A stretch of DNA of 64,000 nt from Streptomyces bikiniensis (GTDB taxonomy: Bacteria > Actinomycetota > Actinomycetes > Streptomycetales > Streptomycetaceae). Under the pieces are notes generated by a model. That model made no database searches. It was not told the origin of the DNA and worked only from the letters and a program-made list of their open reading frames with translations. The translations under genes and the position numbers were made by a program. The stretch is taken from contig JNWL01000031.1 of NCBI GenBank assembly GCA_000716465.1, positions 1 to 64,000 on the forward strand. The letters run 5' to 3'. Position 1 is the first letter of the stretch. The number at the start of each line of letters is the position of its first letter. Below are positions 16,196-25,997 of the stretch, in pieces.

Positions 16196-16882
16196 TTGCA
16201 CCGCCGCACGCAGCCCCGCACGCCCCGTAAGCCCCGCACGCCCCGCCGCACCGCGCTCGCCGTCTCCGCCGCACTCCTCGTCGCGGCCCCGCTGCTCACC
16301 GCCTGCGGCAGCGACGCACACCCGGGAGCCGCGGCCGTCGTCGGCGGCGAGCGCATCGACGTCGCCGGCCTCCAGGCGCAGGTGAAGGACGTCCGGGACG
16401 CGCAGGCGGCCTCCCCGGAGTCCGCGCAGCTCGTCGCGGCCACCGGCGACCTCGGCCGCCGCAAGCTCAACAGCATGATCTTCGACCGGATCGTCGAGAA
16501 GGTCGCCCGCGACAACGGCGTCACCGCCAGCCGCGCCGAGCTCCAGGCGACCCGCACCGCCTTCGTCCGCCAGAGCGGCGGCGAGGACCGGCTCGCCGCC
16601 GCCCTCCTCCAGGAGCAGGGCGTCGCCCCCGGCCAGATCGACGGCGTCGTCCGCCGCAACGTCCTCCTCAACAAGATCGCCGCCAAGGTGGGCGCCGACG
16701 ACAGCCCCGAGGGCCAGAAGAAGCTGACGGGCGTCTTCACCGCCGCCTCCAAGGACCTCGGCATCGACGTGAACCCGCGCTACGGCGCCTGGGACGACGC
16801 CCAGATCCAGCTGGCCACCGCGACCCCGCCGTGGCTGCGCCGGATCAGCCAGGACCCGAACGCCGCCGGGGCGGGTGCCTGA
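16196..16882 (+). CDS. SurA N-terminal-domain lipoprotein (TTG start)
   Basis: A 228-residue lipoprotein. A basic N-region rich in Arg/Pro is followed by a hydrophobic stretch and the lipobox LTAC (Cys near residue 40), so it is anchored outside the membrane. The body resembles the SurA/PrsA chaperone N-domain (VGGERIDVAGLQAQV, then ILNKIAAKVG-like helices). No parvulin isomerase domain is present, so it would act as a holdase, if at all. The start is a TTG at 16196, chosen because GGGAGG lies five bases before it and no ATG or GTG in frame has a ribosome-binding site. Confidence 0.85.
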   Translation: MHRRTQPRTPRKPRTPRRTALAVSAALLVAAPLLTACGSDAHPGAAAVVGGERIDVAGLQAQVKDVRDAQAASPESAQLVAATGDLGRRKLNSMIFDRIVEKVARDNGVTASRAELQATRTAFVRQSGGEDRLAAALLQEQGVAPGQIDGVVRRNVLLNKIAAKVGADDSPEGQKKLTGVFTAASKDLGIDVNPRYGAWDDAQIQLATATPPWLRRISQDPNAAGAGA

Positions 16883-16937
16883 GGCCGGCTCCCGGGGGCG
16901 GTGCCTGCCGCCGGGCGGGCCCGGGTAGGTTCGAGGG

Positions 16938-17897
16938 GTGACTTCCGAAAGCCCCGGCCGCGTCGTCCTGCTCACCGCCAGCCACCGCGTGGCCCCCGGA
17001 CTCCTGTCCTGGCCCGCGTGGCAGGCGCTGCACTCCGCGGACCGGGTGCTCTGCCCCGACGAGCACCACCCCCAGCTGCCGTACCTGCGGGAGGCGGGCG
17101 TCGCCGTCGAGCACGCCCCGCCCACCGCCGAGGAGCTGGTCGAGGCCTGCGCCGGGGGCCGCACGGTCCTGCTGCTCGCCTCCGGCGAGGGCGACCGGCG
17201 CCTCACCGACGGCCTCGCCCGGCTCGCCGGCTCCGGCCGGGTCGCCATGCCGGAGCTCGAACTGCTGCCGGGCTCGTACGACCTGCCCGGCGCCCGCCTC
17301 CTCGACCTCGTCCAGGTCATGGACCGGGTCCGGCGCGAGTGCCCCTGGACCTCCGCGCAGACCCACGAGGGGCTGGTGAAGTACGCCATCGAGGAGGCGT
17401 ACGAGCTGGTCGAGGCGATCGAGGACGAGGACCGCACCGCGCTCCGGGAGGAGCTGGGCGACGTCCTGCTCCAGGTCGTCTTCCACGCCCGGATCGCCGA
17501 GGAGGACCCCGAGGAGCCGTTCTCGGTGGACGACGTGGCCGGGACCCTGGTCGAGAAGCTGATCCACCGCCACCCGCACGTCTTCGGGGACGCCACCGCC
17601 GAGACCCCCGAGGACGTCCACGCGCACTGGCAGCGGACCAAGGCCGTCGAGAAGCGGCGGGAGTCCGTCACCGACGGCGTACCGCTCGGGCAGCCCGGCC
17701 TCGCGCTCGCCGCGAAGCTGGCGGGCCGGGCGCGCGCGGCCGGCCTCGACGTGGACCTCCCGGCGGACGGGGGCGTCGGCTACGAGCTGCTCGCCCTCGC
17801 GGCCCGCGCGGAGGCGGCGGGCGTCGACCCGGAGACGGCGCTGCGGGCCGCGGCCCGGACGTACCGGGACGCGATCCGGGCGGCGGAGGGGCTGTGA
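16938..17897 (+). CDS. mazG: MazG nucleoside triphosphate pyrophosphohydrolase
   Basis: A 319-residue house-cleaning enzyme that hydrolyses (d)NTPs to the monophosphate and pyrophosphate. The MazG fold is clear: LLDLVQVMDRVRRECPWTSA, then the metal-binding EEAYELVEAI and EELGDVLLQVVFHARI, with a second divergent half at the C-terminus. An extra N-terminal ~115 residues precede this core, as in other actinomycete MazG proteins. GTG at 16938. It lies in the conserved lipoprotein-mazG-P450-rpf order. Confidence 0.93.
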   Translation: MTSESPGRVVLLTASHRVAPGLLSWPAWQALHSADRVLCPDEHHPQLPYLREAGVAVEHAPPTAEELVEACAGGRTVLLLASGEGDRRLTDGLARLAGSGRVAMPELELLPGSYDLPGARLLDLVQVMDRVRRECPWTSAQTHEGLVKYAIEEAYELVEAIEDEDRTALREELGDVLLQVVFHARIAEEDPEEPFSVDDVAGTLVEKLIHRHPHVFGDATAETPEDVHAHWQRTKAVEKRRESVTDGVPLGQPGLALAAKLAGRARAAGLDVDLPADGGVGYELLALAARAEAAGVDPETALRAAARTYRDAIRAAEGL

Positions 17898-18006
17898 GGC
17901 GGTAGCGCCGTACACATACGAAGAGGAGGGCCGGGCCCGGCGGGGGCGCCCGGGCCGTCCCGCACGGGCCGCCGGGGCGCGCGGGGGCGCGCTGTACGGT
18001 CGGGGG

Positions 18007-19428
18007 GTGAGTGACAGCACCGCCCCGGACCCCGAGCCGCACCCCGCACCGACCTCCGGCCCGGCCTCCGGAACGGACCCAGCCTCCGGAACGGCCCCGG
18101 CTTCCGGAACGGCCCCGGCTTCCGGAACGGCCCCGGCCCCCGACGCGACCCCCGCCCCCGGCAGGGGCTCCGCGCCCGAGCTCTTCACCTGGGAGTTCGC
18201 CACCGACCCGTACCCCGCCTACGCCTGGCTGCGGGAGCACGCGCCCGTGCACCGGACGACGCTGCCCAGCGGGGTCGAGGCCTGGCTCGTGACCCGGTAC
18301 GCGGACGCCCGGCAGGCCCTCGCGGACCAGCGGCTGTCCAAGAACCCGGCGCACCACGACGAGTCCCCGCACGCCAAGGGCAAGACGGGCATTCCGGGCG
18401 AGCGCAAGGCCGAGCTGATGACCCACCTGCTCAACATCGACCCGCCCGACCACACCCGGCTGCGGCGGCTCGTGTCGAAGGCGTTCACCCCGCGCCGGGT
18501 CGCCGGGTTCGCCCCGCGCGTCCAGGAGTTGACCGACCGGCTCATCGACGCGTTCGTGGAGAAGGGGAGCGCGGACCTCATCCACGAGTTCGCCTTCCCG
18601 CTCCCCATCTACGCCATCTGCGACCTGCTCGGCGTGCCCGAGGAGGACCAGGACGACTTCCGGGACTGGGCCGGGATGATGATCCGCCACGGCGGCGGGC
18701 CGCGCGGCGGCGTCGCCCGGTCGGTGAAGAAGATGCGCGGCTATCTCGCGGAGCTGATCCACCGCAAGCGCGAAGAGCCGGGCGACGACCTGATCTCGGG
18801 GCTCATCAAGGCCTCCGACCACGGCGAGCACCTCACCGAGAACGAGGCCGCCGCCATGGCCTTCATCCTCCTGTTCGCGGGGTTCGAGACGACCGTGAAC
18901 CTGATCGGGAACGGCCTTTACGCACTTCTCCGCAATCCCGGACAAAGAGAACTCCTCCAGGACTCCCTCGCCGCCGGCGGGACCGGCCTCCTGGAGACCG
19001 GGATCGAGGAGCTGCTGCGGTACGACGGGCCCGTGGAGATGGCGACCTGGCGGTACGCGACGCGGGCGCTGACCATCGGCGGGCAGGAGATCCCGGCGGG
19101 CGACCCGGTGCTCGTGGTGCTGGCCGCCGCCGACCGGGACCCGGAGCGGTTCGACGGGCCCGACGTGCTCGACCTCGCCCGGCGGGACAACCAGCACCTC
19201 GGGTACGGCCACGGCATCCACTACTGCCTCGGCGCGCCCCTCGCCCGCCTCGAAGGGCAGACCGCGCTCGCCACCCTGCTGACCCGTCTGCCGGACCTCC
19301 GGCTCGCCGCCGACCCGGCCGAACTGCGGTGGCGCGGAGGGCTCATCATGCGCGGTTTGCGCACGCTTCCGGTGGAGTTCTCCCCGTCCGTACCCCTCTC
19401 GCACGGTGACGGTCCGTCAGAAATGTGA
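18007..19428 (+). CDS. Cytochrome P450 (CYP107U-like)
   Basis: A 473-residue P450. Oxygen-binding helix AGFETT (291-296), the K-helix EELLR, and heme ligand Cys407 in YGHGIHYCLGAPLAR are intact, so it should be active. Residues 1-55 are a Pro/Ala/Thr-rich extension encoded partly by an 18-bp tandem repeat, and are dispensable for the fold. Position between mazG and the rpf genes matches CYP107U1 of S. coelicolor, which I recall being needed for sporulation and antibiotic production. It has no neighbouring ferredoxin or biosynthetic genes, so electron donors must come from elsewhere. GTG at 18007. Confidence 0.9.
   Translation: MSDSTAPDPEPHPAPTSGPASGTDPASGTAPASGTAPASGTAPAPDATPAPGRGSAPELFTWEFATDPYPAYAWLREHAPVHRTTLPSGVEAWLVTRYADARQALADQRLSKNPAHHDESPHAKGKTGIPGERKAELMTHLLNIDPPDHTRLRRLVSKAFTPRRVAGFAPRVQELTDRLIDAFVEKGSADLIHEFAFPLPIYAICDLLGVPEEDQDDFRDWAGMMIRHGGGPRGGVARSVKKMRGYLAELIHRKREEPGDDLISGLIKASDHGEHLTENEAAAMAFILLFAGFETTVNLIGNGLYALLRNPGQRELLQDSLAAGGTGLLETGIEELLRYDGPVEMATWRYATRALTIGGQEIPAGDPVLVVLAAADRDPERFDGPDVLDLARRDNQHLGYGHGIHYCLGAPLARLEGQTALATLLTRLPDLRLAADPAELRWRGGLIMRGLRTLPVEFSPSVPLSHGDGPSEM
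18066..18137 (+). repeat. Four tandem 18-bp units in the P450 gene
   Basis: Four consecutive units of the form YTCCGGAACGGMCCCRGC encode a repeated Ala-Ser-Gly-Thr-Ala-Pro hexapeptide near the P450 N-terminus. Copy number is likely to vary between strains. Confidence 0.85.
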
Positions 19429-19441
19429 TCTTCATGTGATC
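19423..19441 (+). promoter_or_regulatory. Direct repeat upstream of rpfC-like gene
   Basis: ATGTGATC occurs at 19423-19430 and again at 19434-19441, spaced 11 bases start to start (about one helical turn). This geometry fits tandem binding by one regulator, and the site lies about 85 bases before the rpfC-like start. The first copy overlaps the P450 stop. No regulator is assigned. Confidence 0.45.
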
Positions 19442-19522
19442 GAGTGGCCATCGACTTGTGACGAGCGTTCGAATGCCGCTACGTTTCCCGGCAGTCTCAG
19501 CCGTCACGCGAAAGGCGTACCT

Positions 19523-20665
19523 ATGCGCTCCGGGAACGGACGACACCGTCGCCCCCGTCAGGCCCCCGCCATCGTCGTCGCCGCGGGCGTGACCGGATCC
19601 GCCATGGCGCTGCCCCTGCTCGCCACCGGATCCGCGTCCGCCGCCGACGCCGCCACCTGGGACCGCGTCGCCGAGTGCGAGTCGGGCGGTCAGTGGAGCG
19701 CCAACTCCGGGAACGGGATGTACGGAGGCCTCCAGTTCACCCAGGCGGACTGGGAGCGTCACGGCGGCCTGGCGTACGCGCCCAGCCCCGACTTGGCCAG
19801 CCGCGCCCAGCAGATCGCGGTGGCCGAGAAGGCCCTCGCCAAGGGCAGCGACGCCTGGGCGACCTGCGCGCCGATCGCCGGCCTGACGAACGACGGGAAG
19901 CCCACCGGGGTGGACCCGGGTCCGGCCACGGCCCCGACGACCTCCGTGACGCCCGTCCCCGAGTCGGGCTGGAACTCCGGCGCGTCGGGCGCCCCCGCGG
20001 CCACGCCGTCCACCGGGGCGCCGGAGTCCTCCGCGACGCCGTCCGCCCCCGCCGCGCCCGCAACGCCGTCCGCACCGTCCTCGCCGTCGGCTCCCGCCGT
20101 CCCGGCGGACCCGACCGCGCCGACCGCCCCCGCGACGCCGTCCGCGCCGACCCCGCCGTCCGGATCGACCGGATCGACCGGGGCGACGAACCCGGCGGAC
20201 CCGACGCTTCCGGCCGACCCGACGGTCCCCGTCACCCCCAGTGAGTCCGTTACGCCCGGTACGCCTGTTACGCCCGGTATTCCGGGAGGTGAGGGAGCGT
20301 CGGTCGCGCCCGGCACGGGCAAGCACCGGGGCGAGGCCGCTCCGGAAGAAACCGGCAACCCGGACACTTCCGCCGAATCCGGCCGACATGCCTCAGGTAA
20401 GGGTGAGTCGCCCGAAGAAACCGAATCGACCCCCGTCGCCGACGAAGCGAATGATTCGGACGTAACGGACAGTCAGGGCTCTTCGGGTGAATACGTCGTG
20501 CGACCGGGTGACAGCCTTTCGGGTATCGCCCAGGCGAACGAACTCCCCGGAGGCTGGTCCGCCCTCTACGACGCCAACAAACGGACCGTGGGCATCGATC
20601 CGGACCTCATCCTCCCTGGTCAGAACCTTGATCTGACGCCGGGTTCGGTCTCGACGGCCGGGTAG
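19523..20665 (+). CDS. rpfC: Resuscitation-promoting factor with LysM (RpfC-like)
   Basis: A 380-residue exported muralytic enzyme. A signal peptide (1-40, ending SASA-AD) precedes the Rpf lysozyme/transglycosylase-like domain (about 41-120), with WDRVAECESGGQWSANSGNG holding the catalytic Glu in ECESGG. A long Pro/Ala/Thr/Ser linker (about 130-310) follows, then one LysM domain (about 325-375: EYVVRPGDSLSGIAQ), which binds peptidoglycan. Rpf proteins cleave the glycan strand and help spores germinate. The linker is unusually long and repetitive. ATG at 19523 follows AAAGG. It lies directly upstream of rpfA; in S. coelicolor the pair is RpfC/RpfA. Confidence 0.9.
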   Translation: MRSGNGRHRRPRQAPAIVVAAGVTGSAMALPLLATGSASAADAATWDRVAECESGGQWSANSGNGMYGGLQFTQADWERHGGLAYAPSPDLASRAQQIAVAEKALAKGSDAWATCAPIAGLTNDGKPTGVDPGPATAPTTSVTPVPESGWNSGASGAPAATPSTGAPESSATPSAPAAPATPSAPSSPSAPAVPADPTAPTAPATPSAPTPPSGSTGSTGATNPADPTLPADPTVPVTPSESVTPGTPVTPGIPGGEGASVAPGTGKHRGEAAPEETGNPDTSAESGRHASGKGESPEETESTPVADEANDSDVTDSQGSSGEYVVRPGDSLSGIAQANELPGGWSALYDANKRTVGIDPDLILPGQNLDLTPGSVSTAG

Positions 20666-20777
20666 TTCGTGGGCGTATGTCCGGTTCCGGACGAGTGAGA
20701 CATGGGTCTCTTTGTCCCAACTGGCGTGTCGCGCCCGCAAACTCCGCTTCCGTCGTCTCTCACCTGCGCAAACAGTC

Positions 20778-20837
20778 CCCTCCGAAGGGCAAGAAGAGGC
20801 GAAATTCGTCATATGAGCCTCTTTGAACTTCGGAGGG
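20778..20837 (+). promoter_or_regulatory. Long nested inverted repeat before the riboswitch
   Basis: Outer arms CCCTCCGAAG (20778-20787) and CTTCGGAGGG (20828-20837) and inner arms AGAGGC (20795-20800) and GCCTCT (20817-20822) can form one long interrupted stem. It sits 112 bases after the rpfC-like stop and 45 before the riboswitch. It may terminate rpfC, or be part of an operator or RNA element controlling rpfA. No T-tract follows. Confidence 0.5.
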
Positions 20838-20882
20838 TTCTGTGTCTACGGTCGTCACCGCTCGCCACCGCGGGCCCCGTCG

Positions 20883-21826
<944 letters not shown>

Positions 21827-21837
21827 GCCCGGCGGGT

Positions 21838-23437
<1,600 letters not shown>

Positions 23438-23537
23438 CACCCGCTGCGCCCTTCCGCAGGGCGGCTTCCGTACGTCCCCGTACTCGGTCCCGTACCGTGT
23501 GCGGGGACGTCCGCGTGAACAGGGGAGGCGACACGAC

Positions 23538-24008
23538 ATGGCCGTGAAGGACCGGGACCGGTTCTCGACCGCGACCCGGCTCAGGCTGCTCGGCGAGCAG
23601 ACCGCCGCCCGTGTCTACCGCTCCCAGACCCGCCGCCAGGCCCGCCGCTCCCGGCTCACCGGCCGCGCGGCCTTCCTCGCCCTCGTCGTCTGCTCCCTGG
23701 TCGTGGCCCTCGCCTACCCCATGCGCAGCTACGTCTCCCAGCAGGGCGAGATCGCCGAGCAGGAGCGCCGGGCCGCCGAGGCCGCCCGGCGGGTGCAGGA
23801 GCTGAGGGACGAGAAGGCCCGCCTCCAGGACCCGGCCTACGTCCGCCGCCTCGCCCGCGAGCACCTGCACTACGTGCTCCCCGGCGAGACCGGCTTCACC
23901 GTGAACGACCCCGGCGCGGAGCAGCGGCCCCGCGCCGACCAGGGGGCGGCGGACCGCCCCTGGTACGACAACCTCTGGGACGGCGTGGACAACGCCGACC
24001 GCCGCTGA
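23538..24008 (+). CDS. divIC: Septum formation initiator DivIC/FtsB
   Basis: A 156-residue single-pass membrane protein. A basic cytoplasmic N-terminus (1-45) is followed by one helix (about 46-66), then a coiled coil (QQGEIAEQERRAAEAARRVQ) and the DivIC/FtsB signature DPAYVRRLAREHLHYVLPGE. It bridges FtsL/FtsQ in the divisome; in Streptomyces, DivIC is needed for efficient sporulation septation. The C-terminal 30 residues are hydrophilic and poorly conserved. ATG at 23538 after GGGGAGG. Confidence 0.93.
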   Translation: MAVKDRDRFSTATRLRLLGEQTAARVYRSQTRRQARRSRLTGRAAFLALVVCSLVVALAYPMRSYVSQQGEIAEQERRAAEAARRVQELRDEKARLQDPAYVRRLAREHLHYVLPGETGFTVNDPGAEQRPRADQGAADRPWYDNLWDGVDNADRR

Positions 24009-24046
24009 CCCCCGTACGACCGACGACCTAGGCAACCAAGGCAGAC

Positions 24047-24673
24047 ATGCAAACGCCCCCTCCGCAGACCGAACGCACCGAGCCCACCGAGGCGGACGTC
24101 GCCGCCTTCGAGCTCCAGCTCGGCCGGCCGCCCCGCGGCCTGCGCGCCATCGCGCACCGCTGCCCCTGCGGGCAGCCGGACGTCGTCGAGACCGCGCCCC
24201 GGCTCCCCGACGGCACCCCGTTCCCCACCACGTACTACCTGACCTGCCCCCGGGCGGCCTCGGCCATCGGCACCCTGGAGGCCAACGGGGTCATGAAGGA
24301 GATGCAGGCCCGGCTCGCCACCGACCCGGAGCTGGCCGACGCCTACCGGGCCGCGCACGAGGACTACCTCGCCCGCCGCGACGCCATCGAGGTCCTGGAG
24401 GGCTTCCCGAGCGCCGGCGGCATGCCGGACCGGGTCAAGTGCCTGCACGTCCTCGTCGGCCACTCGCTGGTCGCGGGCCCGGGCGTGAACCCGTTCGGCG
24501 ACGAGGCGCTGGCGATGCTGCCGGAGTGGTGGGCCAAGGGCCCCTGCGTCACCCCGTGCGCGGCGCCGGAGGAGGAGGACGGCTGGACGGTCGAGGGCGA
24601 CCGGGACGGCCACTTCGCCTTCAAGCCGGTCGACGACGCCGCCGACGCTTCCGGTGAGGGGGAGGGCAAGTGA
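24047..24673 (+). CDS. DUF501 protein
   Basis: A 208-residue DUF501 protein. Conserved cysteine/histidine blocks include AHRCPCGQPDVVET, TTYYLTCPRAASAIGTLEANGVM, MPDRVKCLHVLVGHSLVAGPGVNPFGDEAL, and GPCVTPC. The pattern suggests metal binding, though the function is unknown. It is always found between divIC and Ppx/GppA in actinomycetes. Its stop overlaps the next start by four bases. Confidence 0.92.
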   Translation: MQTPPPQTERTEPTEADVAAFELQLGRPPRGLRAIAHRCPCGQPDVVETAPRLPDGTPFPTTYYLTCPRAASAIGTLEANGVMKEMQARLATDPELADAYRAAHEDYLARRDAIEVLEGFPSAGGMPDRVKCLHVLVGHSLVAGPGVNPFGDEALAMLPEWWAKGPCVTPCAAPEEEDGWTVEGDRDGHFAFKPVDDAADASGEGEGK

Positions 24674-25584
24674 CCCGGGTCGCCGGAATCGACTGCGGTA
24701 CGAACTCCATCCGCCTGCTCGTCGCCGACGTGCACCCGGAGACGGGCGAGCTGGTCGAGCTGGACCGGCGGATGACGATCGTCCGGCTCGGGCAGGGCGT
24801 CGACCGGACCGGCCGGCTCGCCCCCGAGGCACTGGAGCGCACCTTCGCCGCCTGCCGCGCGTACGCCGCCGTGATCGAGGAGCTGGGCGCCGAGCGCGTC
24901 CGCTTCGTCGCCACCTCCGCCTCCCGCGACGCCGAGAACCGCGAGGACTTCGTGAACGGGGTCGTGGAGATCCTCGGCGTCGAGCCCGAGGTCATCACCG
25001 GCGACCAGGAGGCCGCGTTCTCCTTCGCCGGCGCCACCGGCGAGCTGCCCGGCACCGAGACGTACCTGGTCGTGGACATCGGCGGCGGCTCCACCGAGTT
25101 CGTCACCGGCACCGACCACGTCCGGGCCGCCCGCTCGGTCGACATCGGCTGCGTCCGGCTCACCGAGCGGCACGTCCGCCACGACCCGCCGACCGCCGAG
25201 GAGGCCGAGGCGATCCGCGCCGACGTCCGGGCCGCGCTCGACCTGGCCGCCGAAGCCGTGCCGATCGACACGGCCGACGTCCTCGTCGGCCTGGCCGGCT
25301 CCGTCACCACCGTCGCCGCCATCGCCCTCGGCCTCCCCGCGTACGACTCCGAGAAGGTCCACCACTCCCGGATCTCCGCCGAGCAGGTCGCCGAGGTGAC
25401 CGACCGGCTCCTCGCCTCCACCCACGACGAGCGGGCCGCGATCCCCGTGATCCACCCCGGGCGGGTCGACGTGATCGTCGCCGGGGCGCTCGTCCTGCGG
25501 GAGATCGTCGAGCGCGTCGGGGCCCGCGAGGTGGTCGTCAGCGAGCACGACATCCTCGACGGAATCGCCCTCTCCGTCGCGTAG
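24670..25584 (+). CDS. Ppx/GppA family phosphatase
   Basis: A 304-residue actin-fold phosphatase of the exopolyphosphatase / guanosine pentaphosphatase family. Phosphate-1 loop VAGIDCGTNSIRLLVAD (3-19) and phosphate-2 VVDIGGGSTEF (about 136-146) are intact, and AGALVLREIVERV lies near the C-terminus. Short actinomycete members lack the C-terminal HD domain of E. coli Ppx. It may cut polyphosphate or pppGpp; which is not clear from sequence. GTG at 24670 overlaps the DUF501 stop, indicating translational coupling. Confidence 0.93.
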   Translation: MTRVAGIDCGTNSIRLLVADVHPETGELVELDRRMTIVRLGQGVDRTGRLAPEALERTFAACRAYAAVIEELGAERVRFVATSASRDAENREDFVNGVVEILGVEPEVITGDQEAAFSFAGATGELPGTETYLVVDIGGGSTEFVTGTDHVRAARSVDIGCVRLTERHVRHDPPTAEEAEAIRADVRAALDLAAEAVPIDTADVLVGLAGSVTTVAAIALGLPAYDSEKVHHSRISAEQVAEVTDRLLASTHDERAAIPVIHPGRVDVIVAGALVLREIVERVGAREVVVSEHDILDGIALSVA

Positions 25585-25604
25585 TCCGCCCCGCGGACCT
25601 CGAT

Positions 25605-25650
25605 GGGAAGGCTCTATGCGTCGCATAGAGGGGTGCTATCGAGCCTTCCC
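25605..25650. repeat. Nested palindrome in the ppx-ndh gap
   Basis: Outer arms GGGAAGGCTC (25605-25614) and GAGCCTTCCC (25641-25650) compete with an inner perfect 9-1-9 palindrome, CTCTATGCG, T, CGCATAGAG (25612-25630). Two mutually exclusive stems in 46 bases suggest an RNA switch or a dyad operator. It lies 20 bases after the Ppx/GppA stop, so it may simply be that operon's terminator. Confidence 0.55.
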
Positions 25651-25671
25651 GCGGGCCTCCGCCGGGAAAGT

Positions 25672-25689
25672 TCGTGAAGTTCTTCACAA
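25672..25689. promoter_or_regulatory. Candidate Rex operator upstream of ndh
   Basis: TCGTGAA, GTTC, TTCACAA matches the Rex consensus TTGTGAA-N4-TTCACAA at all but one position. Rex represses respiratory genes when NADH/NAD+ is low; ndh is a known Rex target in S. coelicolor as I recall. The site is about 310 bases before the ndh start and just before a strong hairpin. Confidence 0.65.
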
Positions 25690-25692
25690 GGA

Positions 25693-25756
25693 AAAGGGCC
25701 CTGAGGGAGTCCGAAGGGGGCCGTTGGGCCCTCCGAGGGGCGCCTCAGGGCCCTTT
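25693..25756 (+). terminator. Large hairpin between Rex site and ndh
   Basis: Perfect 14-base arms AAAGGGCCCTGAGG (25693-25706) and CCTCAGGGCCCTTT (25743-25756) enclose a loop that can itself pair (GGGGCC with GGGCCC). The 3' arm ends in TTTC. It could end ppx transcripts or act as an attenuator in the ndh leader. Confidence 0.7.
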
Positions 25757-25997
25757 CGCAGGCGCGGAGGCCGATCCGCCCGGTGTTTCCATCGCGTGAA
25801 CGGGGCCTCCGGTTCAGGGTTAAGGAAGGCTCTCCGGTCCAGTTCACGGGGGGTGAACAACGTTCGCCACTGCACCCCGGTTCCTTTGCAGGAACATGAC
25901 GTGGATCACGTGGGCGGCGGAGTGTAGCAGAGGTGTCCGGGAACCTTGTGAAGGGGCGCACGATCCCACCCCCCGGACGGGGTGGATACTCGATGGC
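25757..25997 (+). promoter_or_regulatory. ndh upstream region with dyads
   Basis: Gene-free. It contains an inverted repeat GTTCAC (25842-25847) / GTGAAC (25853-25858) with a 5-base gap, an isolated TTGTGAA half-site at 25946-25952, and an ACGTGGATCACGTGG repeat near 25909-25923. These are possible operators for ndh; the promoter itself could not be placed with confidence. Confidence 0.4.

Noticed and set aside
18007..19428. Secondary-metabolite gene cluster around the P450
   Set aside because: Neighbours are housekeeping or cell-wall genes; no biosynthetic enzymes or ferredoxin.
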